A DNA stretch of 51,126 nucleotides, taken from contig NZ_SCRH01000071.1 of assembly GCF_004298145.1 (NCBI RefSeq), forward strand, positions 1-51,126, given 5' to 3'. Each line of letters opens with the position of its first letter. Position 1 is the first letter of the stretch. Source of the DNA: Mycobacterium sp. Lineage in GTDB: Bacteria; Actinomycetota; Actinomycetes; Mycobacteriales; Mycobacteriaceae. A program made the translations under genes and the position numbers. Positions 31,305 to 40,643 of the stretch are shown here, piece after piece. The notes under the pieces were generated by a model, which was not told where the DNA came from, ran no database searches, and saw only the letters and a list, made by a program, of their open reading frames with translations.

Positions 31305-32180
31305 CTAGTCGCGATCCGCCAGGGTCACCTCGATGCCGCCGATCAGATCGGTGGTCAGGTTGTAGACGAACGCGGCGATGGTCGCCATCGCGGTCAGCAG
31401 CACGATGTTGACCAGGCCGACCAAGATGGCGCCGCCGAAAATCGTGCCGCTGGACACCAGTTCGCCGCTGCTGCCGCTGGTGTTGTTCAGCAAGTCACCG
31501 ACGTTGCTGTTCAACTTCGACCACACGCCCATGCCGCCGAGCACGAGGTAGAGGAACGCGACGGCGATCATCCACACGAAGAACAACGCCACCGAAAGCA
31601 GCAGCGACACCTTCAACGTGCTCCACGGATCAACGCGGCGGATCTGCATGCTGGCACGAACCGGGCCTCGCGGTCGCCGCGACACCTGCACCCGGTCGCG
31701 GTTCTCCCGGCTTTCCGCGGTTGCCGGCCGGCCGGCTCCCGACGAGCTCTCCGCGGGCCGCTCGGGTGCGGGCTTGCGGTGCGGGCCGCGCGGCAGCGGG
31801 CCGGACAGATCCGGCAGTTCGCTGGCATAGGCCTCAGCGGGGGATCCCTCTCCGCGGGCCGGCCCGGCGTCCGCGTCTTTCGAATGCGCCGTAGCACCGG
31901 CTCCCGGCGCCGCGGTGCCGGAGATGAACCGGTTCAGCCGGGCCTCAACCCCGCCGGCCTGGCCCGATGGCCGCTTCTCGGTGGGCGGCTCGTTCTGGCG
32001 AGGAGGCGGCGGCTGGGGCCGGGCCCCGCCGCGCTGCCACGGCGGTCCGTCCCCGGCCTCCTGGGCACGGCCACCCTGTGCGGGTGGCGCCGCGCGGCGC
32101 ACACCGGCACGCTCGGCCGAACCATCCCCGTTGGGGACGTCCCCCTTTTTGGGGGCGCCCGGCTCGTTCGGTGAAGTCAC
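31305..32180 (-). CDS. DUF3566 membrane protein, Rv0007 homologue
   Basis: This gene encodes 291 aa (304 in M. tuberculosis Rv0007). GTG at 32180 has AAGGAG five bases upstream. Residues 1-175 are disordered, rich in Pro, Gly, Arg and Ala. The C-terminal part is the DUF3566 domain with two membrane helices (VSLLLSVALFFVWMIAVAFL and GGAILVGLVNIVLLTAMATI) and a closing NLTTDLIGGIEVTLADRD. DUF3566 proteins follow gyrA across actinobacteria and are thought to take part in envelope or division processes; no biochemical role is established that I know. It is probably co-transcribed with gyrA. Confidence 0.92.
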   Translation of the reverse strand: MTSPNEPGAPKKGDVPNGDGSAERAGVRRAAPPAQGGRAQEAGDGPPWQRGGARPQPPPPRQNEPPTEKRPSGQAGGVEARLNRFISGTAAPGAGATAHSKDADAGPARGEGSPAEAYASELPDLSGPLPRGPHRKPAPERPAESSSGAGRPATAESRENRDRVQVSRRPRGPVRASMQIRRVDPWSTLKVSLLLSVALFFVWMIAVAFLYLVLGGMGVWSKLNSNVGDLLNNTSGSSGELVSSGTIFGGAILVGLVNIVLLTAMATIAAFVYNLTTDLIGGIEVTLADRD

Positions 32181-32327
32181 CCCGACTCCTTAGGTCTTCT
32201 ACCCTGGCCGCCCAGGCGGTGGCAGTCGCGTCATCTCCGGTCGGGTTGAGTCTAAATGCCCGATTCCTCCGCGGGCCGCGCCGCGGCCCGCATCGTCATC
32301 GGGCCGAGTCTAGTGGCTCGGTACCAA

Positions 32328-34847
32328 CTAGCTGTCCGACTCCGCAGCACCCCCGATTTCTTCGGCTGCTCCGTCCGCGCTTTCCTCGGCGTTGCGGGCA
32401 ATGGCCAACAGCGTGTTTTCTTCACCCAGGTTCATCAGGCGCACGCCCTTGGTCTGCCGCCCCGCCTTACGGACCTGGCGGGCCGCGGTGCGGATCACGC
32501 CGCCTCCGGAGGTGATTGCGTAGAGCTCGCTCTCGTCGTCGACAATCAGCGCACCGACCAGCCTGCCGCGCCGACGGTCGTACTGAACGGTCAGAACGCC
32601 CTTACCGCCGCGGCCCTGCACCGGGTACTCCTCGATCGCAGTGCGTTTGGCATAGCCACCTGCCGTGGCCACCAGCAGGAAGGTGCCTTCCTGGATCACG
32701 TTCAGCGACAGCAGTCGATCGTCCTCGTTGAACCGCATGCCCTGCACGCCGGACGTGGCGCGTCCCATCGGTCGCAGCGCCTCGTCGGTCGCCGAGAACC
32801 TGATGGACTGGCCGTTGGCCGAGACCAGGAGCAGGTCCTCCTCGGCCGAGCACAGCACCGCCCCGACGAGCTCATCGTTGTCGCGCAGGTTGATCGCCAC
32901 GATTCCGCCCGAGCGGTTGGAGTCGAAGTCGGTCAGCTTGGACTTTTTGACCAGCCCGTTTTTGGTGGCCAGCACCAGATACGGCGCATCCTCGTAACCG
33001 CGGATCTGGATGACCTGCGCGATGCGTTCCTCGGGTTGGAAGGCCAGCAGGTTGGCGACATGCTGACCGCGCGCGGTGCGCGAGGCCTCCGGTAGGTCGT
33101 AGGCCTTGGCCCGATAGACCCGGCCCTGGGTGGTGAAGAACAGGATCCAGTCATGAGTCGAGCACACGAAGAAGTGCGCGACGATGTCGTCCTGCTTCAG
33201 GCCCGCTCCCTGCACACCCTTACCGCCGCGCTTCTGGCTGCGGTAGAGGTCGGACTTGGTCCGCTTTGCATAGCCGGTCTCGGTGATGGTGACGACGACC
33301 TCTTCGCGGGCGATCAGATCCTCGTCGGCGACATCGCCGTCGGCGGGGATGATGCGCGTGCGCCTGTCGTCGCCGTACTTCTCGACGAGTTCCGCGAGTT
33401 CGTCGTGCACGATGGCGCGCTGCCGCTCGGGCTTTGCCAGGATGTCCTCGAGGTCGGCGATCTCGGCCTCGATCTTGGCCAGATCGTCGACGATGCGTTG
33501 ACGTTCCAGGGCGGCCAGCCGGCGCAGCTGCATATCCAGAATGGCCTGCGCCTGGATGTCGTCGATGTCCAGCAGCTCGATCAGGCCGGCCCGGGCGATG
33601 TCGACAGTCTGTGACGCCCGGATCAACGCGATGACCTCGTCCAGCGCGTCCAGCGCCTTGACCAGACCGCGCAAGATGTGCGCGCGTTCGTTGGCTTTGC
33701 GCAACCGGTAGGTGGTGCGCCGCACGATGACGTCCAACTGATGCACCACGTAGTAGCGGATCAGCTGGTCGAGGCGCAGCGTGCGGGGGACACCGTCGAC
33801 GATCGACAGCATGTTCGCGCCGAAGCTGGCCTGCAGCTGGGTGTGCTTGTAGAGGTTGTTCAGCACTACCTTCGCGACGGCGTCGCGTTTGATCTCGACG
33901 ACGATGCGCAGACCGACGCGGTCGCTGGACTGGTCCTCGATGTTGGAGATGCCGGCGAGCTTGCCGTCGCGGACCTGCTCGGCGATCGAGGTGATGAAGT
34001 TGTCGTGGTTGACCTGATAGGGCAGCTCGGTGATGACCAGCAGGGTGCGGCCCCGCGAGTCCTCTTCGATCTCCACGACACCGCGCATGCGGATCGAACC
34101 GCGGCCGGTGGTGTAGGCATCGTGGATGCCTTGCGAGCCGACGATCAGGCCGTAGGTGGGGAAGTCCGGTCCCTTGACCCGCTCGCACACCGCGGCCAGG
34201 GTGGCCTCTTCATCGGCGTCGTGATTCTCCAGGCACCAGAACACCGCCTCGGCCAGCTCGCGCAGGTTGTGCGGCGGCATATTGGTGGCCATGCCGACCG
34301 CGATACCGCCGGAGCCGTTGGCCAGCAGGTTGGGAAACCGGCTGGGAAGAACGGTCGGCTCTTGCACCCGCCCGTCGTAGTTGGGGATGAAATCGACTGT
34401 CTCCTCGTCGATTTCACGCAACATCTCCATCGCGAGCGGAGTCAGCCGCGCTTCGGTGTACCTCATCGCGGCTGGCGGGTCGTTGCCCGGCGAACCGAAG
34501 TTGCCCTGCCCGTCGACCAAGGGGTACCGCAGCGACCACGGCTGGGCCATCCGGACCAGGGTGTCGTAGATCGACGAGTCGCCGTGCGGGTGGTAATTGC
34601 CCATCGTCTCGGCAACCGAACGCGCTGATTTCGCGTGGCCGCGGTCGGGCCGGAATCCCGAGTCGAACATCGCGTAGAGCACCCGGCGGTGCACTGGCTT
34701 GAGACCGTCGCGCACCTCGGGCAGCGCGCGGCCGACGATGACGCTCATCGCGTAATCGATGTAGCTGCGCTGCATCTCCTGCTGAATGTCGACCGGTTGG
34801 ATCCGGTCGACGGAGTCGTCACCTGGCGGCAGCGTGGTGTCAGTCAT
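32328..34847 (-). CDS. gyrA: DNA gyrase subunit A
   Basis: This gene encodes 839 aa. The breakage-reunion domain has the catalytic Tyr in AAMRYTEARL. The quinolone-resistance-determining region reads HPHGDSSIYDTLVRM: Ser91 stands where M. tuberculosis has Ala90, and Asp95 matches its Asp94. No intein interrupts the active-site region. The C-terminal beta-pinwheel contains the GyrA-box SQKRGGKGVQGAG and a second related QGRGGKGV. GyrA with GyrB introduces negative supercoils with ATP. ATG at 34847 follows GAGGA; the gene lies 52 bp after gyrB and shares its transcript. Confidence 0.98.
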   Translation of the reverse strand: MTDTTLPPGDDSVDRIQPVDIQQEMQRSYIDYAMSVIVGRALPEVRDGLKPVHRRVLYAMFDSGFRPDRGHAKSARSVAETMGNYHPHGDSSIYDTLVRMAQPWSLRYPLVDGQGNFGSPGNDPPAAMRYTEARLTPLAMEMLREIDEETVDFIPNYDGRVQEPTVLPSRFPNLLANGSGGIAVGMATNMPPHNLRELAEAVFWCLENHDADEEATLAAVCERVKGPDFPTYGLIVGSQGIHDAYTTGRGSIRMRGVVEIEEDSRGRTLLVITELPYQVNHDNFITSIAEQVRDGKLAGISNIEDQSSDRVGLRIVVEIKRDAVAKVVLNNLYKHTQLQASFGANMLSIVDGVPRTLRLDQLIRYYVVHQLDVIVRRTTYRLRKANERAHILRGLVKALDALDEVIALIRASQTVDIARAGLIELLDIDDIQAQAILDMQLRRLAALERQRIVDDLAKIEAEIADLEDILAKPERQRAIVHDELAELVEKYGDDRRTRIIPADGDVADEDLIAREEVVVTITETGYAKRTKSDLYRSQKRGGKGVQGAGLKQDDIVAHFFVCSTHDWILFFTTQGRVYRAKAYDLPEASRTARGQHVANLLAFQPEERIAQVIQIRGYEDAPYLVLATKNGLVKKSKLTDFDSNRSGGIVAINLRDNDELVGAVLCSAEEDLLLVSANGQSIRFSATDEALRPMGRATSGVQGMRFNEDDRLLSLNVIQEGTFLLVATAGGYAKRTAIEEYPVQGRGGKGVLTVQYDRRRGRLVGALIVDDESELYAITSGGGVIRTAARQVRKAGRQTKGVRLMNLGEENTLLAIARNAEESADGAAEEIGGAAESDS

Positions 34848-34899
34848 GTATTCCTCGTTGGTCGGTCAGCAGGGTCCAGTCTGGGGCCGGTCTGATCGC

Positions 34900-36933
34900 T
34901 CAGACGTCCAGGAAGCGAACGTCTTTGGCATTGCGGGTGATAAAGCTGCGGCGGGCTTCAACGTCCTCGCCCATCAGGATGGAGAACAGTTCGTCAGCAG
35001 CCGCGGCGTCGTCCAGCGTGACTTGGCGCAACACCCGGACGGTGGGGTCCATTGTGGTTTCCCACAATTCCTTGGCGTCCATCTCACCCAGACCCTTGTA
35101 GCGCTGAATACCGTCGTCCTTGTTGATCTTCTTGCCCGCCTTCTGCCCGGCCTCCAGCAGGCCGTCGCGCTCACGGTCGGAATAGGCGAACTCCGGATCG
35201 GTGCGCTGCCACTTCAACTTGTACAGCGGTGGCTGCGCCAAGAACACGTGGCCGTGTTCGATGAGTGGCCGCATGAAGCGGAACAGCAGCGTCAACAGCA
35301 GCGTCGAGATGTGCTGGCCGTCGACGTCGGCGTCGGCCATCAGCACGATCTTGTGATAGCGCAGTTTGGCGATGTCGAATTCATCGTGGATGCCGGTGCC
35401 CAGTGCCGTGATGATCGCCTGGACTTCAGTGTTTTTGAGGACGCGGTCGATACGCGCCTTCTCGACGTTGATGATCTTGCCGCGCAACGGAAGGATCGCC
35501 TGGAACATCGAATCGCGGCCACTCTTGGCCGAGCCACCGGCCGAATCACCCTCCACCACATAGAGTTCCGATTTGCGCGGATCGGTGGACCGGCAGTCGG
35601 CCAGCTTGCCGGGTAGCCCACCTATATCGGTAGCGCTCTTGCGACGCACCAACTCTCGCGCCTTGCGGGCGGCGATACGCGCTTGTGCCGAAGACACCGC
35701 CTTGTTCACAACGACTTTGGCATCCGCGGGGTTGGCTTCGAACCAGTGCGTCAGTTGTTCGTTGCAGACCTTCTGTACAAACGACTTGACTTCGGTGTTT
35801 CCCAGTTTGGTCTTGGTCTGGCCCTCGAACTGCGGTTCGCTGACCTTGACCGAGATCACCGCGGCCAGGCCCTCCCGGATGTCATCGCCGGTCAGGTTGG
35901 CGTCTTTCTCTTTCAGCAGCTTCTTGTCTTTGGCGTACTTGTTCACCACCGACGTCAACGCGCTGCGGAAGCCTTCCTCGTGGGTGCCGCCTTCGTGGGT
36001 GTTGATTGTATTAGCGAACGTGTGGACCGATTCCGAATATCCGCCGTTCCACTGCATCGCGATCTCGACCTCGTGACCGGTGCCCTTGCCTTCGAAATCG
36101 ATAATGCTTTGCTGAATTGGGCTCTTGGTCCGGTTGATGTGCTTGACGAAGTCGACGAGGCCGCCGGGGTAATGGAACGTGCGGTGCTTGACCTTGTGTG
36201 GCGCAGTCGATTCCACCTCTTTTTCCTGGGCCGACTTGGGCGCCTCGGCGGTATCGCTGACGACCTCGTCGACGACCTCCTCCTTGGTCACCCGCTCGTC
36301 GGTCAGGTTGATGGTCAATCCCTTGTTGAGGAAGGCCATTTCCTGCAACCGGCGCGCGACCGTCTCGAAGTCGTAGTCCGTGGTCTCGAAGATGTCGGAG
36401 TCGGCCCAGAACCTGATCGTGGTGCCCGTCCGCTTGGTGGCCTCGCCCTGTTTGAGGGTTCCGGGCACGGCGCGGTCGTAATACTGCGACCACTCATGGC
36501 CGTCGCGGGCGATGTCCACCTCGAGCCGCTTTGACAGCGCGTTGACCACCGACACGCCGACGCCGTGCAGACCGCCACTGACGTTGTAACCGCTGTTCTC
36601 ACCGCCGAACTTGCCGCCGGCGTGAAGTTGCGTCATCACCACGTCGACGGTGGGGGCGCCGGTCGCGTGCATCGCGACCGGGATCCCGCGCCCGTTGTCG
36701 GCGACCTCGACACTGCCGTCGTCGAGAATCCGCACATCGACCTTGTTGGCATAACCGGCCATCGCCTCGTCGACCGAGTTGTCGACCACCTCCCAGATGA
36801 GGTGGTGCAGACCCCGCTCCCCGGTGGACCCGATGTACATGCCGGGACGTTTGCGGACGGCCTCGAGGCCTTCGAGCACGGTGATCGCTGAAGCGCCATA
36901 CTCGTCTTGCGCCTTCTTCTTCTGGGCAGCCAC
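34900..36933 (-). CDS. gyrB: DNA gyrase subunit B
   Basis: This gene encodes 677 aa from GTG at 36933 with AAGGAGAG upstream. The GHKL ATPase shows EVVDNSVDEA, DNGRGIPV and GVGVSVVNALS. The transducer domain follows. The TOPRIM domain has EGDSAGGSAKSGRD, PLRGKIINVEKAR and DADVDGQHI. The tail GYRB-C motif is KGLGEMDAKELWETTMDP. Gyrase B supplies ATP hydrolysis and metal catalysis. The 257 bp upstream of the start, before the DciA-like gene's stop, should hold the gyrBA promoter; a TAGACT (minus strand, near 37000) is the only -10-like hexamer I note. Confidence 0.98.
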   Translation of the reverse strand: MAAQKKKAQDEYGASAITVLEGLEAVRKRPGMYIGSTGERGLHHLIWEVVDNSVDEAMAGYANKVDVRILDDGSVEVADNGRGIPVAMHATGAPTVDVVMTQLHAGGKFGGENSGYNVSGGLHGVGVSVVNALSKRLEVDIARDGHEWSQYYDRAVPGTLKQGEATKRTGTTIRFWADSDIFETTDYDFETVARRLQEMAFLNKGLTINLTDERVTKEEVVDEVVSDTAEAPKSAQEKEVESTAPHKVKHRTFHYPGGLVDFVKHINRTKSPIQQSIIDFEGKGTGHEVEIAMQWNGGYSESVHTFANTINTHEGGTHEEGFRSALTSVVNKYAKDKKLLKEKDANLTGDDIREGLAAVISVKVSEPQFEGQTKTKLGNTEVKSFVQKVCNEQLTHWFEANPADAKVVVNKAVSSAQARIAARKARELVRRKSATDIGGLPGKLADCRSTDPRKSELYVVEGDSAGGSAKSGRDSMFQAILPLRGKIINVEKARIDRVLKNTEVQAIITALGTGIHDEFDIAKLRYHKIVLMADADVDGQHISTLLLTLLFRFMRPLIEHGHVFLAQPPLYKLKWQRTDPEFAYSDRERDGLLEAGQKAGKKINKDDGIQRYKGLGEMDAKELWETTMDPTVRVLRQVTLDDAAAADELFSILMGEDVEARRSFITRNAKDVRFLDV

Positions 36934-37190
36934 GGTCGGAATGCTCTCCTTGGGGTTTCATGCGGGCGGTTCCAGTCACCGCAACAGTCGCATACAGCCA
37001 GTCTAGCGTCATTAACCGTCCGTACCGATTTTCTGGCCGCGTTTCTACCCAGCTAACTGCGCCGTGCGGACGATTTTTCTATTCTCGCCGCGTCCCGACG
37101 TGCATCAAGGGTGTCTACGTCATTCTGGCCGGTTTGAGCGGCCTGTGGATCGCGGCCTGTCTGGGGATCAGTAGGTACCGCCAAAGCGCC

Positions 37191-37754
37191 CTAACCGTAG
37201 GTGTCGCGCGGGCCCCTTCCGGCGATATGGCGCGGCCCCTTACGCCAGGATGGGGCAGTGGGGCCGGTGATTTTCAACGAGGTCACCACTCCGTTGCCGA
37301 CCGCCGCGGCGATCTTGGCCAACAACTGCGCCTGGATCATCCGCAACTGGGTGGCCCACGCCGTCGATTCGGCGGCCACGCTCAGCACGCCGTCGTTGAG
37401 GGCAGTGGGGGCCGCATGGTCGGCGATCTGGTGGCCGACCACGGACGTCCAGTTGCCCAGCACGGTGCCCTCGGCGACTTGCGCGGACCACCCCCGTTTC
37501 TTCGCCAGGTCGCGCGCCAGCCTGCCCAACGGTTGTGGGTCGCGAACGTCGGGTCCCGGCCCCGACCAGCTGCGCCGCCGCCCCGCCACCCGCCGGGAGG
37601 CGGGCGGCACCGCCCGACCTCGGCCCGCGTCTTTGCCCTGGGCCCGCGCCGCCGCCCGGGCCTCTTCGAGGGTGCGCCTGACCAAGTCGATCCCGGTCAG
37701 CTCGCTCGACGGTCCGCTGGAGTCGGGGCGCGGACCTTCACCCGTGCCGGTCAT
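37191..37754 (-). CDS. DciA-like (DUF721) protein, Rv0004 homologue
   Basis: This gene encodes 187 aa, the M. tuberculosis Rv0004 length. Its start ATG at 37754 overlaps the recF stop as ATGA. The first 75 residues are basic and low-complexity. The DUF721 domain (about 80-165) has GWSAQVAEGTVLGNWTSVVG and a KH-like part, LSVAAESTAWATQLRMIQAQ. DciA proteins bind DnaB and load or operate the replicative helicase in bacteria that lack DnaC. Position in the dnaA-dnaN-recF chain fits that role. Confidence 0.9.
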   Translation of the reverse strand: MTGTGEGPRPDSSGPSSELTGIDLVRRTLEEARAAARAQGKDAGRGRAVPPASRRVAGRRRSWSGPGPDVRDPQPLGRLARDLAKKRGWSAQVAEGTVLGNWTSVVGHQIADHAAPTALNDGVLSVAAESTAWATQLRMIQAQLLAKIAAAVGNGVVTSLKITGPTAPSWRKGPRHIAGRGPRDTYG

Positions 37755-38908
37755 GCGCGCATCTCCGATACCCGGCCCGAATCGCTGTCACGCAAGTCGA
37801 CATAGACCTGTCGAACGTCCCAGCCCGCCGGAATGTCTTCGACCACCGCCGCGGTGACCAACACCTGCTCGGCCGATTCGGCCACCGTGGCCAGCGCGCG
37901 GCGGCGCGCGGCGTCAAGTTCGGCGAACACATCGTCGAGCAACAAAACAGGATCGCTTTCGTCGGCGCGCAGCAACTCGTACGCGGCCAGCCGCAATGCC
38001 AGTGCGAACGACCACGACTCCCCGTGGCTGGCAAAGCCTTTGGCCGGTTGATCACCCAGCCACAATTCTAAGTCGTCGCGGTGGGGGCCGACCAAACACA
38101 TGCCGCGCTCCAACTCCGCATCGCGGCGCGCCGACAATGCCGCCAACAAGGCGGCCTCCAGGAATTCCCGGTCCGCGCCGCCGACATCCGCCGCGGCGGC
38201 GGCGCCCAGGCTGGATCGATAAGCGATGGACGCCGCCCGTGATCCCGGAGCCAACAGCTGATAGGCCTTCTCCACCTCCGGGGCCAACTGATTCACCAAA
38301 TCGATACGGGCGGCCATCAATTGGGCACCGTGTTCGGCAAGGCGACTGTCCCATACGTCGAGCGTGTCCAGCGCGCTTTGATCGCCTCGGTATCGCGCCC
38401 GGGACACGGATTTCAACAGCGCGGTCCGCTGCCGCAAAACTTTTTCGTAATCAGCGCGCACCGCCGCGACCGCAGGACGCCGCACCGTCGCCAAGTCGTC
38501 GAGGTAGCGCCGCCGCTCCGACGGGTCTCCGCGCACCAATGCCAAGTCCTCGGGAGCGAAAAGCACCGCCCGCAGGACGCCGATGACCTCGCGGGTGCTA
38601 CGCACCGGTGAACGATTCAATCGCGCTTTATTCGCCCGCCCCGCAGCGATTTCCAGATCGACAGCGCATTCCCTGCCCTCGTTGACCACGATCGTGGAGA
38701 CCACCGCGCGAGCAGCGCCGCCCCGGATCAACGGCGCGTCCGTTCCCACCCGGTGTGAACCCAAGGTGCTCGAATACCACAGCGCCTCAAGCAGATTCGT
38801 CTTACCGAAACCGTTTGAACCAATGAAGACCGTCCGACCGGGTTGCAATTCGAGGTCGGCCTGTGCCCAGGACCGGAAGTCGCGCAGTCCTAAATGCCGG
38901 ACGTACAC
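37751..38908 (-). CDS. recF: RecF, DNA repair and gap-binding ATPase
   Basis: This gene encodes 385 aa. GTG at 38908 directly follows the dnaN TAG. The SMC-like Walker A is IGSNGFGKTNLLEALWYSS. The signature and Walker B are toward the C-terminus, in the SDPVLLLDDVFAELDAARR stretch. The start MYVRHLGLRDFRSW (GTG read as Met) is typical. RecF with RecO and RecR directs RecA onto gapped DNA near stalled forks. Tight linkage to dnaN suggests co-transcription and possibly coupled translation. Confidence 0.97.
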   Translation of the reverse strand: MYVRHLGLRDFRSWAQADLELQPGRTVFIGSNGFGKTNLLEALWYSSTLGSHRVGTDAPLIRGGAARAVVSTIVVNEGRECAVDLEIAAGRANKARLNRSPVRSTREVIGVLRAVLFAPEDLALVRGDPSERRRYLDDLATVRRPAVAAVRADYEKVLRQRTALLKSVSRARYRGDQSALDTLDVWDSRLAEHGAQLMAARIDLVNQLAPEVEKAYQLLAPGSRAASIAYRSSLGAAAAADVGGADREFLEAALLAALSARRDAELERGMCLVGPHRDDLELWLGDQPAKGFASHGESWSFALALRLAAYELLRADESDPVLLLDDVFAELDAARRRALATVAESAEQVLVTAAVVEDIPAGWDVRQVYVDLRDSDSGRVSEMRA

Positions 38909-40108
38909 CTAGCCAGGCAACCGGACAGGCATTAACAGGTAGACGTAATCGGTCGGTAGGGCGCTGAAGGGCCCCGTGCCGGTCGGGTGACTGTCATCGT
39001 CCAATGCCGGGCGCAACAACGCGGGCTTACCCGGAGTCGTGAAACCAAACGACACCCGCTCGGAATGCACCGATCCCAGTCCGTCAGTCAGGTACGTCGG
39101 ATTGAAGGCGATCGTCAACGGCTCACCGGCGAAATCGATCGCCAGGTCTTCTTCGGCCCGGCCGACGTCATCGGCACCCGCGGACAGCCGCAGCGATCCC
39201 TCGCTGAATTCCATCCGCACCTGGGCACCCCGATCGGCGACCAACGCAACCAGCTTGATGGCCTCGGTCAATTCCGACACGTTGATGGTGGCGACGGCCG
39301 TGTGCTCGGCCGGCAACAGCTGGCGAAACTTCGGGAATTCCGCGTCAAGCAGGCGTGTGGTGCTGCGCTTGCCGTTCCCGCTGATGCCGAGCAACCCGTC
39401 TTTTCCGACGCCCGCACCCGCACCCAACGACAAACGGACCTCGGAACCGTCGGTGCCGGTCCGAGCGGCTTCGGCCAGCGTCTTGGCCGGCACCAGGACC
39501 GCGGCTTCGATGTCCGGTACGGCCGCCGACCAAGTCAACTCGCGAACCGCCAGCCGGAACCTGTCGGTGGCGGCCAAGACCACCGTGTCGCCCGAAATCT
39601 CCACCCTGATCCCGGTCAGCATCGGCAACGTGTCGTCGCGGCCGGCCGCGATGGCGACCTGACTGATCGCCTCCGCGAACAGATCGGCGGGCAGCATCCC
39701 GGTCTCGTCCGGCAGGGTGGGCAGCGTCGGGTAATCCTCGACCGCCATCGTCGGCAACGAAAACCTCGCGTTTCCGCAGTTCAGCGCCACCCGATTGCCG
39801 TCGACGTAGAAGTCGATGGGCTTGTTGGGCAGCGCCCGCACGATGTCTGACAACAGCCGCCCGGATACCAAAACACTTCCGGGAGAAGCGATTTCGGCTG
39901 CCACCTGTGCTTCCGCGGAAACCTCGTAATCGAATCCGGAGATCGTGAGGCCGTCATCGGCCCCGGACAGCAGCACACCGGAAAGCACCGGCACCGCGGG
40001 TCTGGACGGCAGGTTCTTCGCCACCCACGACACCGCGTCGGCGAAAGACTCCCGCGTCAAACGAAACTTCAAGTCGCTGAGGCCAGCCGTTGTCGTCGCC
40101 GCGTCCAT
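38909..40108 (-). CDS. dnaN: DNA polymerase III beta sliding clamp
   Basis: This gene encodes 399 aa, typical for mycobacteria. Three repeated clamp domains are visible by the pattern of strands. Domain 1 includes FADAVSWVAKNLPSRPAVPV and domain 3 ends with YVYLLMPVRL. The ring encircles DNA and tethers polymerase and many partners. ATG at 40108 follows GAAGGGA. It lies downstream of oriC and reads away from dnaA on the same strand. Confidence 0.98.
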   Translation of the reverse strand: MDAATTTAGLSDLKFRLTRESFADAVSWVAKNLPSRPAVPVLSGVLLSGADDGLTISGFDYEVSAEAQVAAEIASPGSVLVSGRLLSDIVRALPNKPIDFYVDGNRVALNCGNARFSLPTMAVEDYPTLPTLPDETGMLPADLFAEAISQVAIAAGRDDTLPMLTGIRVEISGDTVVLAATDRFRLAVRELTWSAAVPDIEAAVLVPAKTLAEAARTGTDGSEVRLSLGAGAGVGKDGLLGISGNGKRSTTRLLDAEFPKFRQLLPAEHTAVATINVSELTEAIKLVALVADRGAQVRMEFSEGSLRLSAGADDVGRAEEDLAIDFAGEPLTIAFNPTYLTDGLGSVHSERVSFGFTTPGKPALLRPALDDDSHPTGTGPFSALPTDYVYLLMPVRLPG

Positions 40109-40643
40109 AGCGTCCCTTCACCTTCAGCGTTTTCGAATCCATTTTGGCTAGCCTCCCCCCGCTAGCACGGGGCCCCGCCACGAACGCCGGTGACGCGATG
40201 CGCCGACGACGCCCGAAACGGCAGTCGAAGAACAACCGTAGATCCTCCGGAGTCATCTTGAAAGCTAATCGCAAAGGCCGACAAACCGATCTGAAGGCGG
40301 GTTCGACGACGGGTGTGCATCGAGCGTCCCCAGGCCCATATTTCAAAGAAGAACCGATGAAGAGATCTCAGTAACAGTATTAAGGCCTGTGCATTCTGGG
40401 GACAGCTCCGTCCCGGCGCAGCTAGCGCGACGATCGCGGTGTGGATCGTGGCGTTGACGGCTGTGAGTCAGGTGTTGGTCCGATGGGGACGAACGGCGGG
40501 TGTGAACGGAACGACCGGTACTACACCGGCGTTTAATTACTCTGTGCACAGGGCTGCGCACATGCGCTGGGTGTGGCCGGTGTGACGGACGCGCGGGAAG
40601 TTTCTCGAAAAAAATTACGCGCATGGCCCCGAAAACCCAGGAT
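40109..40643. other. oriC: oriC candidate, dnaA-dnaN spacer
   Basis: The spacer between dnaA and dnaN is the replication origin in mycobacteria. In these 535 bp I find A/T-rich tracts (GTTTAATTAC near 40531 and TTTCTCGAAAAAAATTACG near 40601), and only weak DnaA-box matches. CTGTGCACAG at 40542-40551 is a palindrome that gives a two-mismatch box on each strand. TGGGGACAG at 40397-40405 (reading CTGTCCCCA in reverse) is another. A hairpin-like GCTAGCCTCCCCCCGCTAGC lies at about 40147. No gene here is convincing. Confidence 0.8.

Noticed and set aside
32328..34847. Possible GyrA intein, common in some mycobacteria at the active-site Tyr
   Set aside because: The region around AAMRYTEARL is continuous and the protein has normal length.
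40144..40374. 76-aa plus-strand frame in the oriC spacer
   Set aside because: No ribosome-binding site, no recognisable domain, odd basic composition, and it lies in the origin.
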